Part shown: positions 1-5,971 of the stretch, piece after piece | How positions within the stretch are numbered: the first letter of the stretch is position 1 | Layout of the letters: each line of letters begins with the position of its first letter | Source of the DNA: Bacteroidales bacterium | Lineage (GTDB): Bacteria; Bacteroidota; Bacteroidia; Bacteroidales; GCA-2711565 | Direction: 5' to 3' | DNA: 7,966 nucleotides | NCBI GenBank assembly: GCA_029938505.1 | Contig: JAOZUV010000082.1 | Span: 1 to 7,966 of the forward strand | Made by a program: the position numbers and the translations under genes | Notes under the pieces: model-generated | What the model was told of the DNA's origin: nothing | The model's input: the letters and a program-made list of their open reading frames with translations, nothing else | The model's database searches: none

Positions 1-2
1 TT

Positions 3-578
3 GATTTTTCGGTTTTTGCTGATCAGATTGATTTGGACTATATCATTGGTTCGGTGCATTTGGTTCGCAATCCTGATACGAGTAAACTATGGTTTACTGA
101 TGGTCCAAAACGTGAAACTTATGATGAGGGTTTAAAAAATATTTTCGGAGGGGATATCCGTAAAGCTGTAACAGCATTTTATCATCAAAGCATGCAAATG
201 ATAGAAACCCAAAAACCTGAAATTATTGGGCATCTCGATAAAATTAAAATGCATAATCAAAATCGTTTCTTTAAAGAGGATGAAGCTTGGTATATTAAAT
301 TAGTTGATGAAACCCTTGAATTGGCAAAATCAAATGATTGTATCGTTGAGGTAAATACACGTGGTGTTTATAAAAAACGTTGCGACTCATTTTTTCCCGG
401 AATTGAGGTGATGAAAAAAATGAAAAATTTGAAAATTCCTGTTACTATTAGTTCAGATGCTCATACTTCTAGTGATTTAGCGACCCTACTTCCTGAAGCT
501 ATTGAACAATTAAAAGCGATAGGATATGAAGAAATAATGACCTTGAAAAAAGGAGTTTGGATGCCCCAAGGAATATAA
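3..578 (+). CDS. Histidinol-phosphatase, PHP family (5'-truncated by window edge)
   Basis: This is the C-terminal part (191 codons visible) of a PHP-superfamily metal-dependent phosphatase, most like HisJ/HisK-type histidinol-phosphatase, which removes phosphate from L-histidinol phosphate in histidine synthesis in the cytoplasm. The frame stays open to the window edge: the codons before the TTG at 33 read DFSVFADQID, so that TTG is internal and the true start lies upstream. Visible family motifs are DYIIGSVH near the left end, IGHLDKIK near codon 75, VEVNTRG near codon 117 and SSDAHTS near codon 155. The His and Asp residues in these motifs are the expected metal ligands. HisJ-type proteins are roughly 260-280 residues, so about 80 residues are missing. 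No other his gene is visible, so another PHP phosphatase activity cannot be excluded. The stop is one base from the stop of the opposing acetyltransferase gene. Confidence 0.8.
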   Translation, partial: DFSVFADQIDLDYIIGSVHLVRNPDTSKLWFTDGPKRETYDEGLKNIFGGDIRKAVTAFYHQSMQMIETQKPEIIGHLDKIKMHNQNRFFKEDEAWYIKLVDETLELAKSNDCIVEVNTRGVYKKRCDSFFPGIEVMKKMKNLKIPVTISSDAHTSSDLATLLPEAIEQLKAIGYEEIMTLKKGVWMPQGI

Positions 579-579
579 T

Positions 580-1005
580 TTATTTTTCGAAAATCATTTT
601 ATAGTGAATAATTCCGGCATCAATAAATGTATCACCTACTGTTTTGAATCCATTTTTTTGGTAGAAATCTACGGCTTCAATTTGGGCATTTAGGTAAATT
701 GTTTCGTTGAGAGGAATTAAATCATCTAACAAAATATTCAATATAATTTTTCCAAGACCTTTATTTCGGCGGGTTTTAATTACTGCAAAGCGCTCAATTT
801 TATACCCTTCTAAAGTTTTACGAAAGCGAGCTGTGGCTATTGGATTATCATCTTTATCAAAAAACAGATAATGAGCTGATTCATCTTCATACTCATATTC
901 CATATTGGGATCAATTCTTAATTCTCCAATGAAAACCTCTTCACGGATTTTAAAAGCTAGATCAAAAAATTTAGTATTTGATTCATTGAATTTTTCAATT
1001 CTCAT
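580..1005 (-). CDS. GNAT-family N-acetyltransferase
   Basis: A 141-residue single-domain GNAT protein, expected to transfer an acetyl group from acetyl-CoA to an amine on an unknown substrate in the cytoplasm. The acetyl-CoA-binding motif A is visible as RFAV (72-75) followed by RNKGLG (80-85), fitting R/Q-x-x-G-x-G/A. The N-terminal REEVF (21-25), the ESAHYL segment (43-48) and the C-terminal LNAQ...FYQKNGF...GIIHYKM pattern resemble small ElaA/YjcF-like acetyltransferases. ATG at 1003-1005 is the only sensible start and the length is normal. The gene lies downstream of fabH on the same strand, but a strong terminator ends about 10 bases before its ATG. Expression therefore needs read-through or an unrecognised promoter. 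The substrate cannot be predicted. Confidence 0.85.
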   Translation of the reverse strand: MRIEKFNESNTKFFDLAFKIREEVFIGELRIDPNMEYEYEDESAHYLFFDKDDNPIATARFRKTLEGYKIERFAVIKTRRNKGLGKIILNILLDDLIPLNETIYLNAQIEAVDFYQKNGFKTVGDTFIDAGIIHYKMIFEK

Positions 1006-1014
1006 CTTGTAAAG

Positions 1015-1042
1015 ATAAAAAAAGGCAACCGTTTTGGTTGCC
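1015..1042 (-). terminator. Rho-independent terminator after fabH
   Basis: Read on the - strand, GGCAACC (1042-1036), a 5-base loop and GGTTGCC (1030-1024) form a perfect 7-bp GC-rich stem, followed at once by seven T residues (1023-1017). This is a textbook intrinsic terminator. It lies 26 bases past the fabH stop codon and so ends the DUF177-rpmF-plsX-fabH transcript. On the + strand no T tract follows the stem, so it should act in one direction. Confidence 0.88.
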
Positions 1043-1068
1043 TGAGTATATATTGATTTAATAAAATC

Positions 1069-2067
1069 TTATTTAGGATCGTAAGCCCATTTAATCCAAA
1101 TAGAGCCCCAGGTGAAACCTCCACCAAAAGCAGATAAAATTACATTATCACCTTTTTTTAGTTTGTCTTCCCATTCCCATAAGCATAGAGGAATAGTTGC
1201 CGAAGTTGTATTTCCGTAACGCTCAATATTAATCATAACTTGCTCTTTCTTGATACCCATTCGGCGAGCTGTAGCTTCAATGATTCTGAGATTTGCTTGG
1301 TGAGGAACCAGATAAGCGATATCTTTTGATTCTAAATTATTTTTTTTCATTATCTCAACCGAAACATCTGCCATATTTGTAACAGCAAATTTAAATACTG
1401 ACTGACCCTCTTGATAAATATAATGTTCACGTGCATCAATAGTTTCATGAGAAGCTGGCTTGGCAGATCCACCTGCTTTTTGATGTAAGTGAATACGTCC
1501 CGAACCATCTGATTTTAAAATAGAATCTTTTATACCCACATCCTCCGTTGTTGGTTCTAAAAGAACAGCTGTACCAGCATCTCCAAAAATAATACAGGTT
1601 TGACGTTCTTGATAATCAACTATTGATGACATTTTATCAGCACCTACTACTATTACTTTTTTATGCGATCCTGATTCAATGTATTTTGAACCCGTGACTA
1701 AGGCATAAATAAAACTTGAACAGGCGGCATTCAAATCAAAACTAAAGGCATTTTTAATCCCTACTTTATCTGAAATAATATTTGCTGTTGCCGGAAACTG
1801 CATGTCGGGAGTAACTGTTGCACAAATCAACATATCAATTTCATCTGGTGAAGTTCCAGTTTTTTCGAGTAACTGTTTTACAGCAGGTACTGCTAATTCG
1901 GAAGTCCCTTGTTCCTCCCCTTTTAAAATATGTCTTTCTTTAATCCCTGTACGAGAAGTGATCCATTCGTCAGTTGTGTCAACCATTTTGGCCAACATAT
2001 CATTGGTTAAAACAAAATCAGGAACCCAGCCTTGAATTCCTGTTATTGCTGCATTCAATTTAGTCAT
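1069..2067 (-). CDS. fabH: Beta-ketoacyl-ACP synthase III (KAS III)
   Basis: FabH condenses acetyl-CoA (or a branched acyl-CoA primer) with malonyl-ACP to start type II fatty-acid synthesis in the cytoplasm. The 332-residue protein has the usual length and the complete Cys-His-Asn triad: Cys116 in DLNAACSSF, His256 in VPHQAN and Asn286 in YGNTTSA. The N-terminal [13 protein letters not shown] segment (33-45), FGDAG (161-165) and the C-terminal GGGFTWGS (315-322) are also typical of the family. It starts at ATG 2065-2067, 45 bases after the plsX stop, with no Shine-Dalgarno sequence. A TAACTTTG box in that gap suggests an extra promoter. It is the last gene of the DUF177-rpmF-plsX-fabH operon. 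Primer preference (acetyl versus branched chain) cannot be read from the sequence. Confidence 0.96.
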   Translation of the reverse strand: MTKLNAAITGIQGWVPDFVLTNDMLAKMVDTTDEWITSRTGIKERHILKGEEQGTSELAVPAVKQLLEKTGTSPDEIDMLICATVTPDMQFPATANIISDKVGIKNAFSFDLNAACSSFIYALVTGSKYIESGSHKKVIVVGADKMSSIVDYQERQTCIIFGDAGTAVLLEPTTEDVGIKDSILKSDGSGRIHLHQKAGGSAKPASHETIDAREHYIYQEGQSVFKFAVTNMADVSVEIMKKNNLESKDIAYLVPHQANLRIIEATARRMGIKKEQVMINIERYGNTTSATIPLCLWEWEDKLKKGDNVILSAFGGGFTWGSIWIKWAYDPK

Positions 2068-2087
2068 TATTTAATTTTTTAGACGGG

Positions 2088-2095
2088 CAAAGTTA
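2088..2095 (-). promoter_or_regulatory. Candidate internal -7 promoter box for fabH
   Basis: The - strand reads TAACTTTG, an exact match to the Bacteroidota -7 consensus TAnnTTTG, 20 bases upstream of the fabH ATG. That distance resembles the two better-supported promoters in this window (21 and 24 bases). No TTG is present about 20 bases further upstream, so the -33 element is missing and the call rests on the -7 box and its spacing. Confidence 0.5.
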
Positions 2096-2112
2096 ATTAT
2101 TTATTGAAAATA

Positions 2113-3054
2113 TTAACTTTTCACTCCGTTAAATATTTTATCAGAGAGATCAACTTTTTGGATTTCTTTTGAGAGGAGAACTAAATTTTTAATGGCTAAT
2201 GCACTAGAAATTCCGTGCCCAACCATTACTGAAGAATCAATTCCTAAAACAGGAGTACCTCCAGCATTTTCAAAATTAAGGCCGTCAACCACATGATTTT
2301 TCATGCCTTGACTGCTCATAAACGCTTGCATAGATTCAACTAGTTTAATAACTACATTACCAGTAAAGCCGTCGCATACAATGACATCAGCTTTATCCGA
2401 TAAAAGATCTCGTCCTTCTACATTCCCGATAAAATTAAAATCAGTAGAGTCTTTCATTAATTGAAAAGCTGTTTGGCTTAATAAATTTCCTTTTTCTTCT
2501 TCCTCTCCGATATTTAATAATCCAACTTTTGGGTTATCAATTCCATAAACATGCTTTCCATATACTGACCCTAAAATAGCAAATTGATACAAAACATCTG
2601 CTTTTGGGTCAGGATTAATTCCTACATCTAATACAATATTAATTCCTCCATTTATTTTTGGAAGAACAGCTGCAATACATGGACGAATAATACCAGGAAT
2701 CATTCGCAAGCTATAAATTGAACCAATTAATATGGCTCCACTATTACCTGCACTAGAGAAAGTATCAATTTTTTTTTCCTTTAATAAACGGAATCCAATA
2801 TTGATGCTTGAGTTAGGTTTTGTTTTAAAAGCTTTAAGTGGGTGTTCACCCATTTTAATGACATCTGATGCATGAACAATTTTAAATTGATCAGGATTTT
2901 CGTTTCTTTCAGAAAGTTGTTGGTGTATGACAGCTTGATCGCCAATCAATACAATTTGGTCAGATGAGGGTATTTCTTTCAGTGCTAATAAGGCACCATC
3001 TATAGTAGAATTTGGGGCATAATCCCCTCCCATTACATCTATTCCAAGATACAT
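2113..3054 (-). CDS. plsX: Phosphate acyltransferase PlsX
   Basis: PlsX converts acyl-ACP and phosphate to acyl-phosphate, the donor used by PlsY to make lysophosphatidic acid. It is a peripheral protein on the inner face of the cytoplasmic membrane. The 313 residues cover the whole family, at the short end of its range. Motifs in order are DVMGGDYAP (6-14), HASDVIKMGEHP (61-72), SAGNSGA (101-107), VLDVGIN (141-147), KVGLLNIGEEEEKG (176-189), FIGNVEGRD (208-216), CDGFTGNV (227-234) and GGTPVLGID near residue 266. It starts at ATG 3052-3054, 23 bases after the rpmF stop, with no Shine-Dalgarno sequence. Its place between rpmF and fabH is the order found in many bacteria and supports co-transcription. 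Confidence 0.96.
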   Translation of the reverse strand: MYLGIDVMGGDYAPNSTIDGALLALKEIPSSDQIVLIGDQAVIHQQLSERNENPDQFKIVHASDVIKMGEHPLKAFKTKPNSSINIGFRLLKEKKIDTFSSAGNSGAILIGSIYSLRMIPGIIRPCIAAVLPKINGGINIVLDVGINPDPKADVLYQFAILGSVYGKHVYGIDNPKVGLLNIGEEEEKGNLLSQTAFQLMKDSTDFNFIGNVEGRDLLSDKADVIVCDGFTGNVVIKLVESMQAFMSSQGMKNHVVDGLNFENAGGTPVLGIDSSVMVGHGISSALAIKNLVLLSKEIQKVDLSDKIFNGVKS

Positions 3055-3077
3055 TTTATAAAATTTGTTGAATTTAT

Positions 3078-3263
3078 TTATTCAGCCTCAGCTTTTGCAA
3101 TAGCTAATTTACCTTTATAGTAACCGCATTCGCCACAAACAGTATGGTATTTTACAGATGTACCACAATTTGAGCAAGTAGCAATAGTAGCAGCTTCAGC
3201 TTTATAGTGAGTTCTTCTTTTATCTCTGCGTTGTTTCGAGATTTTTCGTTTTGGATGTGCCAT
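3078..3263 (-). CDS. rpmF: 50S ribosomal protein L32
   Basis: A 61-residue basic protein of the large ribosomal subunit. The N-terminal MAHPKRKISKQRRDKRR segment is the L32 signature. Four cysteines, C30, C33, C43 and C46 (CSNC and CGEC, nine residues apart), form the zinc ribbon, so this is the zinc-binding (C+) form. The last 15 residues are Ala/Lys/Glu-rich. The start is ATG 3261-3263, 22 bases after the DUF177 stop, with no Shine-Dalgarno sequence. Location between DUF177 and plsX is the conserved arrangement. Confidence 0.97.
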   Translation of the reverse strand: MAHPKRKISKQRRDKRRTHYKAEAATIATCSNCGTSVKYHTVCGECGYYKGKLAIAKAEAE

Positions 3264-3285
3264 TTTATATGTAAATTATTTATTA

Positions 3286-3804
3286 TTAATCTTTTTTTAG
3301 TTTTTTTAATATGTCCCATCTGGGATCAATCTGATCATCTTTACTTATTTTGTTGAGTTTTTTGAGCATCTCTTTATTACAAGTCATCTCTCCGTTTTCA
3401 TCTTCGAAATGCATTTTTTGTAAAGGGAGCAATAAATGAATGTATTCGTAAATAATCGGTGAAATATTTATTTCGTGATCATCTTCTGGTATAATGATAA
3501 TTTCATCAGATTCCTCTTTATACGATTCTCCAAATTGAATAAACAGTTGTTGATTACCACTTATAGGATAATTAAAAGCTTCAAGACAACGATCACAGTT
3601 TACCTCAACTGAGCCATTTATGTTAAAGTTAAATATCAACATTGATTCTTGAATTTCTAATTCAAGATCAACTTTTACTTCACCTTTTTTTATGTCCGAA
3701 TAATCAATTTCCTCAAAGAACAAATCATTTACTTCGTAAGTAAATTCGTGAAACCCTAAGCTTAACCCTTTAAAAGGGATTATGAATTCCAATGTTTTTC
3801 CCAA
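3286..3804 (-). CDS. DUF177 (YceD-like) protein
   Basis: A 172-residue member of the DUF177/YceD family, which across bacteria sits just upstream of rpmF and has been linked to 23S rRNA processing or accumulation in other organisms; the function here is inferred from that. Visible features are the N-terminal IPFKGL segment (about 9-14), the acidic middle, a CDRCLEAF motif (Cys70 and Cys73) and the C-terminal DPRWDILKKLKK signature. The frame extends to a TTG at 3831, but that codon lies inside the -7 promoter box. The preferred start is TTG 3804-3802, preceded by AAGAAGG (3817-3811) with 6-base spacing, giving a leader of about 20 bases. No ATG is available near the N-terminus; TTG at 3792-3790 is the alternative. 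First gene of the operon. Confidence 0.85.
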   Translation of the reverse strand: MGKTLEFIIPFKGLSLGFHEFTYEVNDLFFEEIDYSDIKKGEVKVDLELEIQESMLIFNFNINGSVEVNCDRCLEAFNYPISGNQQLFIQFGESYKEESDEIIIIPEDDHEINISPIIYEYIHLLLPLQKMHFEDENGEMTCNKEMLKKLNKISKDDQIDPRWDILKKLKKD

Positions 3805-3810
3805 AATATA

Positions 3811-3817
3811 CCTTCTT
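3811..3817 (-). promoter_or_regulatory. Shine-Dalgarno sequence deciding the DUF177 start
   Basis: AAGAAGG on the - strand lies 6 bases before TTG 3804-3802. It is the only clear Shine-Dalgarno-like sequence in the window and supports that TTG as start instead of the promoter-embedded TTG at 3831. Confidence 0.55.
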
Positions 3818-3828
3818 TTTTCGGGCTG

Positions 3829-3859
3829 CAAAATTAAATATTAATATTATGAATACCAA
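3829..3859 (-). promoter_or_regulatory. Promoter of the DUF177-rpmF-plsX-fabH operon
   Basis: On the - strand a TTG (-33 element, 3859-3857) is followed by a 20-base spacer and TAATTTTG (3836-3829), an exact match to the Bacteroidota -7 consensus TAnnTTTG. The spacing equals that of the promoter at 5061-5091. Transcription should begin a few bases past 3829, leaving a leader of about 20 bases before the TTG start. The spacer contains a perfect 12-base AT palindrome (3837-3848). Confidence 0.7.
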
Positions 3860-4050
3860 ATATTTATTGCCTGAACCCTAAAATAACTACGATTATAGTT
3901 TTTTTTTAAAATTTAACCGATTAATCTTTTGTGAAAAAAATAACAGCGAGTTTAAAAAAAATTTATATTTGCAAAAAATCAGGTATAATTTTTATATTAG
4001 TCATTAGGTTTTGTTGAAATTATAGAATTACGTTTAAATATTCAAAAATC
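3832..4050. other. Divergent AT-rich intergenic region
   Basis: This 219-base spacer separates the leftward lipid/ribosome operon from the rightward proline dehydrogenase gene. It holds the operon promoter at its left end and a TATATTTG box at 3964-3971 for the rightward gene. Between them lie homopolymer runs (nine T at 3899-3907, eight A at 3954-3961) and otherwise very AT-rich sequence. I see no small gene, tRNA or clear hairpin. Confidence 0.7.
3964..3971 (+). promoter_or_regulatory. Candidate -7 promoter box for proline dehydrogenase
   Basis: TATATTTG matches the Bacteroidota -7 consensus exactly and points toward the gene starting at 4051. No TTG lies 19-21 bases upstream (the nearest is 32 bases away), and the leader would be about 75 bases, longer than for the other genes here. 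The box is plausible but less well supported than those at 3829-3859 and 5061-5091. Confidence 0.42.
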
Positions 4051-4962
4051 ATGTTTAATAAATTTATTGCATTTTTGCTTCCATACATGCCAAAGAGTTT
4101 TGTATGGTTATTTTCAAAAAGATATATTGCTGGTAAAACAATTGAAGATGCCATTCAGGTAGCCAAAGATTTAAATATTAACGGTATAAAAGTTACAGTT
4201 GATCTCTTAGGTGAATTTATCACTAAAATTGGGCAAGCTGAAGAAAACAAAAATATTTATTTAAATATTATTGAAACTTCTGAAAAACATAATGTAGATG
4301 GGAATTATTCATTAAAACCAACTATGTTTGGTTTATTGATTGATGCTGAAATATGTTATAAATATATTCGCGAAATTGTTGCAAAAGCAGCCTCTTATAA
4401 TAATTTCGTAAGGGTTGATATGGAAGATTCACAATGTGTAGACCTTGAGTTAGATATGTTTCGAGAGTTAAAAACAGAATTTCCTAAAAACGTTGGCTTA
4501 GTATTTCAATCTTATTTAAAACGTACACTTGGTGATATTAAAGGCTTACAGGATTTGAATGATAATGAAAATCCAATTAATTACAGACTTTGTAAGGGAA
4601 TTTATGTTGAGTCCGCTGAAATTGCGTATAAAAAGTATAAGGAAATTAATGAGCATTTTTTAATTGATCTTGACTATATTTTCCAAAATAATATTTATCC
4701 GGGTATTGCAACTCATGATGTTCCATTGGTTGAGGGTGCTTATAAATTAATTGAAAAGTATAATATTCCAAAGGATAAATATGAATTCCAGATGTTATAT
4801 GGTGTAACACCAGAACTTCGTAAATCCATTGTTGAAAAAGGTCATGCAATGAGAGTATATGTCCCTTATGGAAAAGACTGGTTTGCCTATTCAACACGTC
4901 GTTTAAAAGAAAATCCAAAGATGGCTTGGTTGATAATCAAGTCGCTATTTGTGAGAGGATAG
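4051..4962 (+). CDS. Proline dehydrogenase (monofunctional, FAD-dependent)
   Basis: Oxidises L-proline to delta-1-pyrroline-5-carboxylate and passes electrons through FAD to quinone at the cytoplasmic membrane. The 303 residues match stand-alone enzymes such as those of Thermus and Gram-positives, not the long bifunctional PutA. Motifs in order are VDLLGE (50-55), the active-site lysine in SLKPT (Lys89), VRVDMEDS (120-127), SYLKRT (154-159), YRLCKGIYVE (178-187), ATHD (220-223), EFQMLYGV (245-252), RVYVPYGKDW (268-277) and the substrate-binding YSTRRLKE (Arg283, Arg284, Glu287). No signal peptide or DNA-binding domain is present. The start is ATG 4051. No pyrroline-5-carboxylate dehydrogenase gene is adjacent, so the second step must be encoded elsewhere. 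Two hairpins follow the stop. Confidence 0.92.
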   Translation: MFNKFIAFLLPYMPKSFVWLFSKRYIAGKTIEDAIQVAKDLNINGIKVTVDLLGEFITKIGQAEENKNIYLNIIETSEKHNVDGNYSLKPTMFGLLIDAEICYKYIREIVAKAASYNNFVRVDMEDSQCVDLELDMFRELKTEFPKNVGLVFQSYLKRTLGDIKGLQDLNDNENPINYRLCKGIYVESAEIAYKKYKEINEHFLIDLDYIFQNNIYPGIATHDVPLVEGAYKLIEKYNIPKDKYEFQMLYGVTPELRKSIVEKGHAMRVYVPYGKDWFAYSTRRLKENPKMAWLIIKSLFVRG

Positions 4963-4966
4963 ACTG

Positions 4967-4983
4967 TTCTTTTGTTAAAAGAA
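4967..4983 (+). repeat. Small AT-rich inverted repeat after proline dehydrogenase
   Basis: TTCTTTT (4967-4973) and AAAAGAA (4977-4983) can form a 7-bp stem with a 3-base loop, starting 5 bases after the proline dehydrogenase stop. The stem has only one G-C pair and no T tract follows, so it is at most a weak part of the gene's 3' end. Confidence 0.4.
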
Positions 4984-5001
4984 GTTAAAACTAAATACAA
5001 T

Positions 5002-5047
5002 AAACTGCTGAATTAAAGCTCATAATAAGCTTTTGGTTCAGCAGTTT
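5002..5047. terminator. Two-tier hairpin between proline dehydrogenase and the GT5 gene
   Basis: AAACTGCTGAA (5002-5012) pairs perfectly with TTCAGCAGTTT (5037-5047), an 11-bp outer stem. Inside it AAAGCT (5015-5020) pairs with AGCTTT (5028-5033) around the 7-base loop CATAATA. The structure starts 39 bases after the proline dehydrogenase stop and ends 13 bases before the next promoter, the right place for a terminator insulating the two genes. Only three T residues end the stem on either strand, so it is not a canonical intrinsic terminator. A regulatory or RNA-stability role is possible. Confidence 0.6.
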
Positions 5048-5060
5048 GCATGTAGTTTCG

Positions 5061-5091
5061 TTGAATAATTGGCAAAATTTTACTAAATTTG
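5061..5091 (+). promoter_or_regulatory. Promoter of the GT5-like/DUF4270 gene pair
   Basis: TTG (5061-5063), a 20-base spacer and TAAATTTG (5084-5091) give a complete match to the Bacteroidota TTG/TAnnTTTG promoter. The box ends 21 bases before the ATG at 5113. The TTG at 5089 that extends the downstream frame is the end of this box, so it cannot be the translation start of a transcript initiating here. Confidence 0.75.
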
Positions 5092-5112
5092 CAGCTCAAA
5101 AAATCAGTTATT

Positions 5113-5928
5113 ATGCAAAAAGCCAGGGTTTTATTTGTTGCACAGGAAATCACTCCTTATCTTGAAGAAACTCCGATGGGGAAAATTGGACGTTTTTTAC
5201 CACAAGGTATTCAAGAGAGAGGAAAAGAAATCAGAACATTTATGCCACGGTACGGATGTATCAATGAGCGTAGAAATCAATTACATGAAGTCATTCGATT
5301 ATCAGGAATGAATTTAATTATTGATGATGCTGACCATCCCTTGATTATTAAAGTGGCTTCTATTCAACAAGCTCGCATGCAAATTTATTTTATTGATAAC
5401 GAAGATTATTTCCAGAGGAAGTTTACTCTTTGCGATAAGAATAATAAATTTTATAAAGATAATGATGAACGTGCCATTTTTTTTAGCCGTGGAGTTTTAG
5501 AAACCGTAAAAAAATTGGGATGGGCACCAAACTTAGTACATTGTCACGGTTGGTTTACAAGTCTTACCCCATTGTATTTAAAAAAAGCATTTAGCGATAA
5601 CCCATTATTTACTGATGCAAAAGTTGTTTATTCAATTTATGATGATGATTTTGCTGGCGAATTAAATAATGGTTTAGCCGATAAAATGAAAACGGAAGGT
5701 ATTGCAGAGGCTGATTTGACACACTATAAAAAAGCAAATTTTGTTAGTCTAAATAAAGTAGCTATTGATAATGCTGATGCAGTTATTATTGGTAGCGAAA
5801 AAATTAATAATGAGCTTGAAGAATACCTGAAAAAATCAGGGAAACCATATCTTGAATTCCATCCTGAAGAAACTTATGTAGAGGCTTATAATAAATTCTA
5901 CGATGAGATAATTGGTGATATTGGATAA
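5113..5928 (+). CDS. Half-length glycogen/starch synthase-like protein (GT5 N-terminal domain only)
   Basis: A 271-residue protein aligning only to the N-terminal Rossmann domain of GlgA-type (GT5) glycogen synthases, which normally have about 480 residues in two domains. Visible GT5 landmarks are LFVAQEITPYLEET (7-20), FLP and PRYG, the LVHCHGWFTSLTPLYL segment corresponding to GlgA VHAHDWHAGLAPAYL, and a late N.x(5)A.x(2)NADAVI region like GlgA's FLKAG-x-x-YAD. The catalytic hallmarks are altered: GlgA's KTGGL reads EETPM, the D of HDW is Gly, and the following VHN reads SIYDD. The C-terminal nucleotide-sugar domain is absent, and the gene ends cleanly with DUF4270 following, so it is not an obvious recent truncation. 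Similar short proteins are annotated as glycogen/starch synthase in other Bacteroidota, to my knowledge. Catalysis is doubtful. ATG 5113 is preferred because the upstream TTG lies in the promoter. Confidence 0.8.
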   Translation: MQKARVLFVAQEITPYLEETPMGKIGRFLPQGIQERGKEIRTFMPRYGCINERRNQLHEVIRLSGMNLIIDDADHPLIIKVASIQQARMQIYFIDNEDYFQRKFTLCDKNNKFYKDNDERAIFFSRGVLETVKKLGWAPNLVHCHGWFTSLTPLYLKKAFSDNPLFTDAKVVYSIYDDDFAGELNNGLADKMKTEGIAEADLTHYKKANFVSLNKVAIDNADAVIIGSEKINNELEEYLKKSGKPYLEFHPEETYVEAYNKFYDEIIGDIG

Positions 5929-5971
5929 TAAAATAAATAATAATAAAAAAAATAAGCCTTTGAAAGTTTTA

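Noticed and set aside
33..578. Phosphatase gene starting at TTG 33
   Set aside because: The same frame is open to the window edge and the conserved motif beginning at this point needs upstream sequence, so this is an internal codon of a truncated gene.
1802..2035. 77-codon open frame on + inside fabH
   Set aside because: It is antisense to fabH, whose catalytic motifs are intact, and its translation resembles no family I know.
3899..3961. Homopolymer tracts (nine T, eight A) as phase-variation switches
   Set aside because: They lie outside the identified core promoter boxes in generally AT-rich sequence; runs of this size are expected here and no spacing change can be seen in one sequence.
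4646..4918. 90-codon open frame on - inside proline dehydrogenase
   Set aside because: It overlaps the conserved 3' half of proline dehydrogenase, has no promoter and looks like a shadow frame.
5912..5971. TTG 5912 as start of the DUF4270 gene
   Set aside because: It would add 20 Asn/Lys-rich residues before a complete lipoprotein signal peptide and overlap the previous gene; ATG 5972 fits much better.
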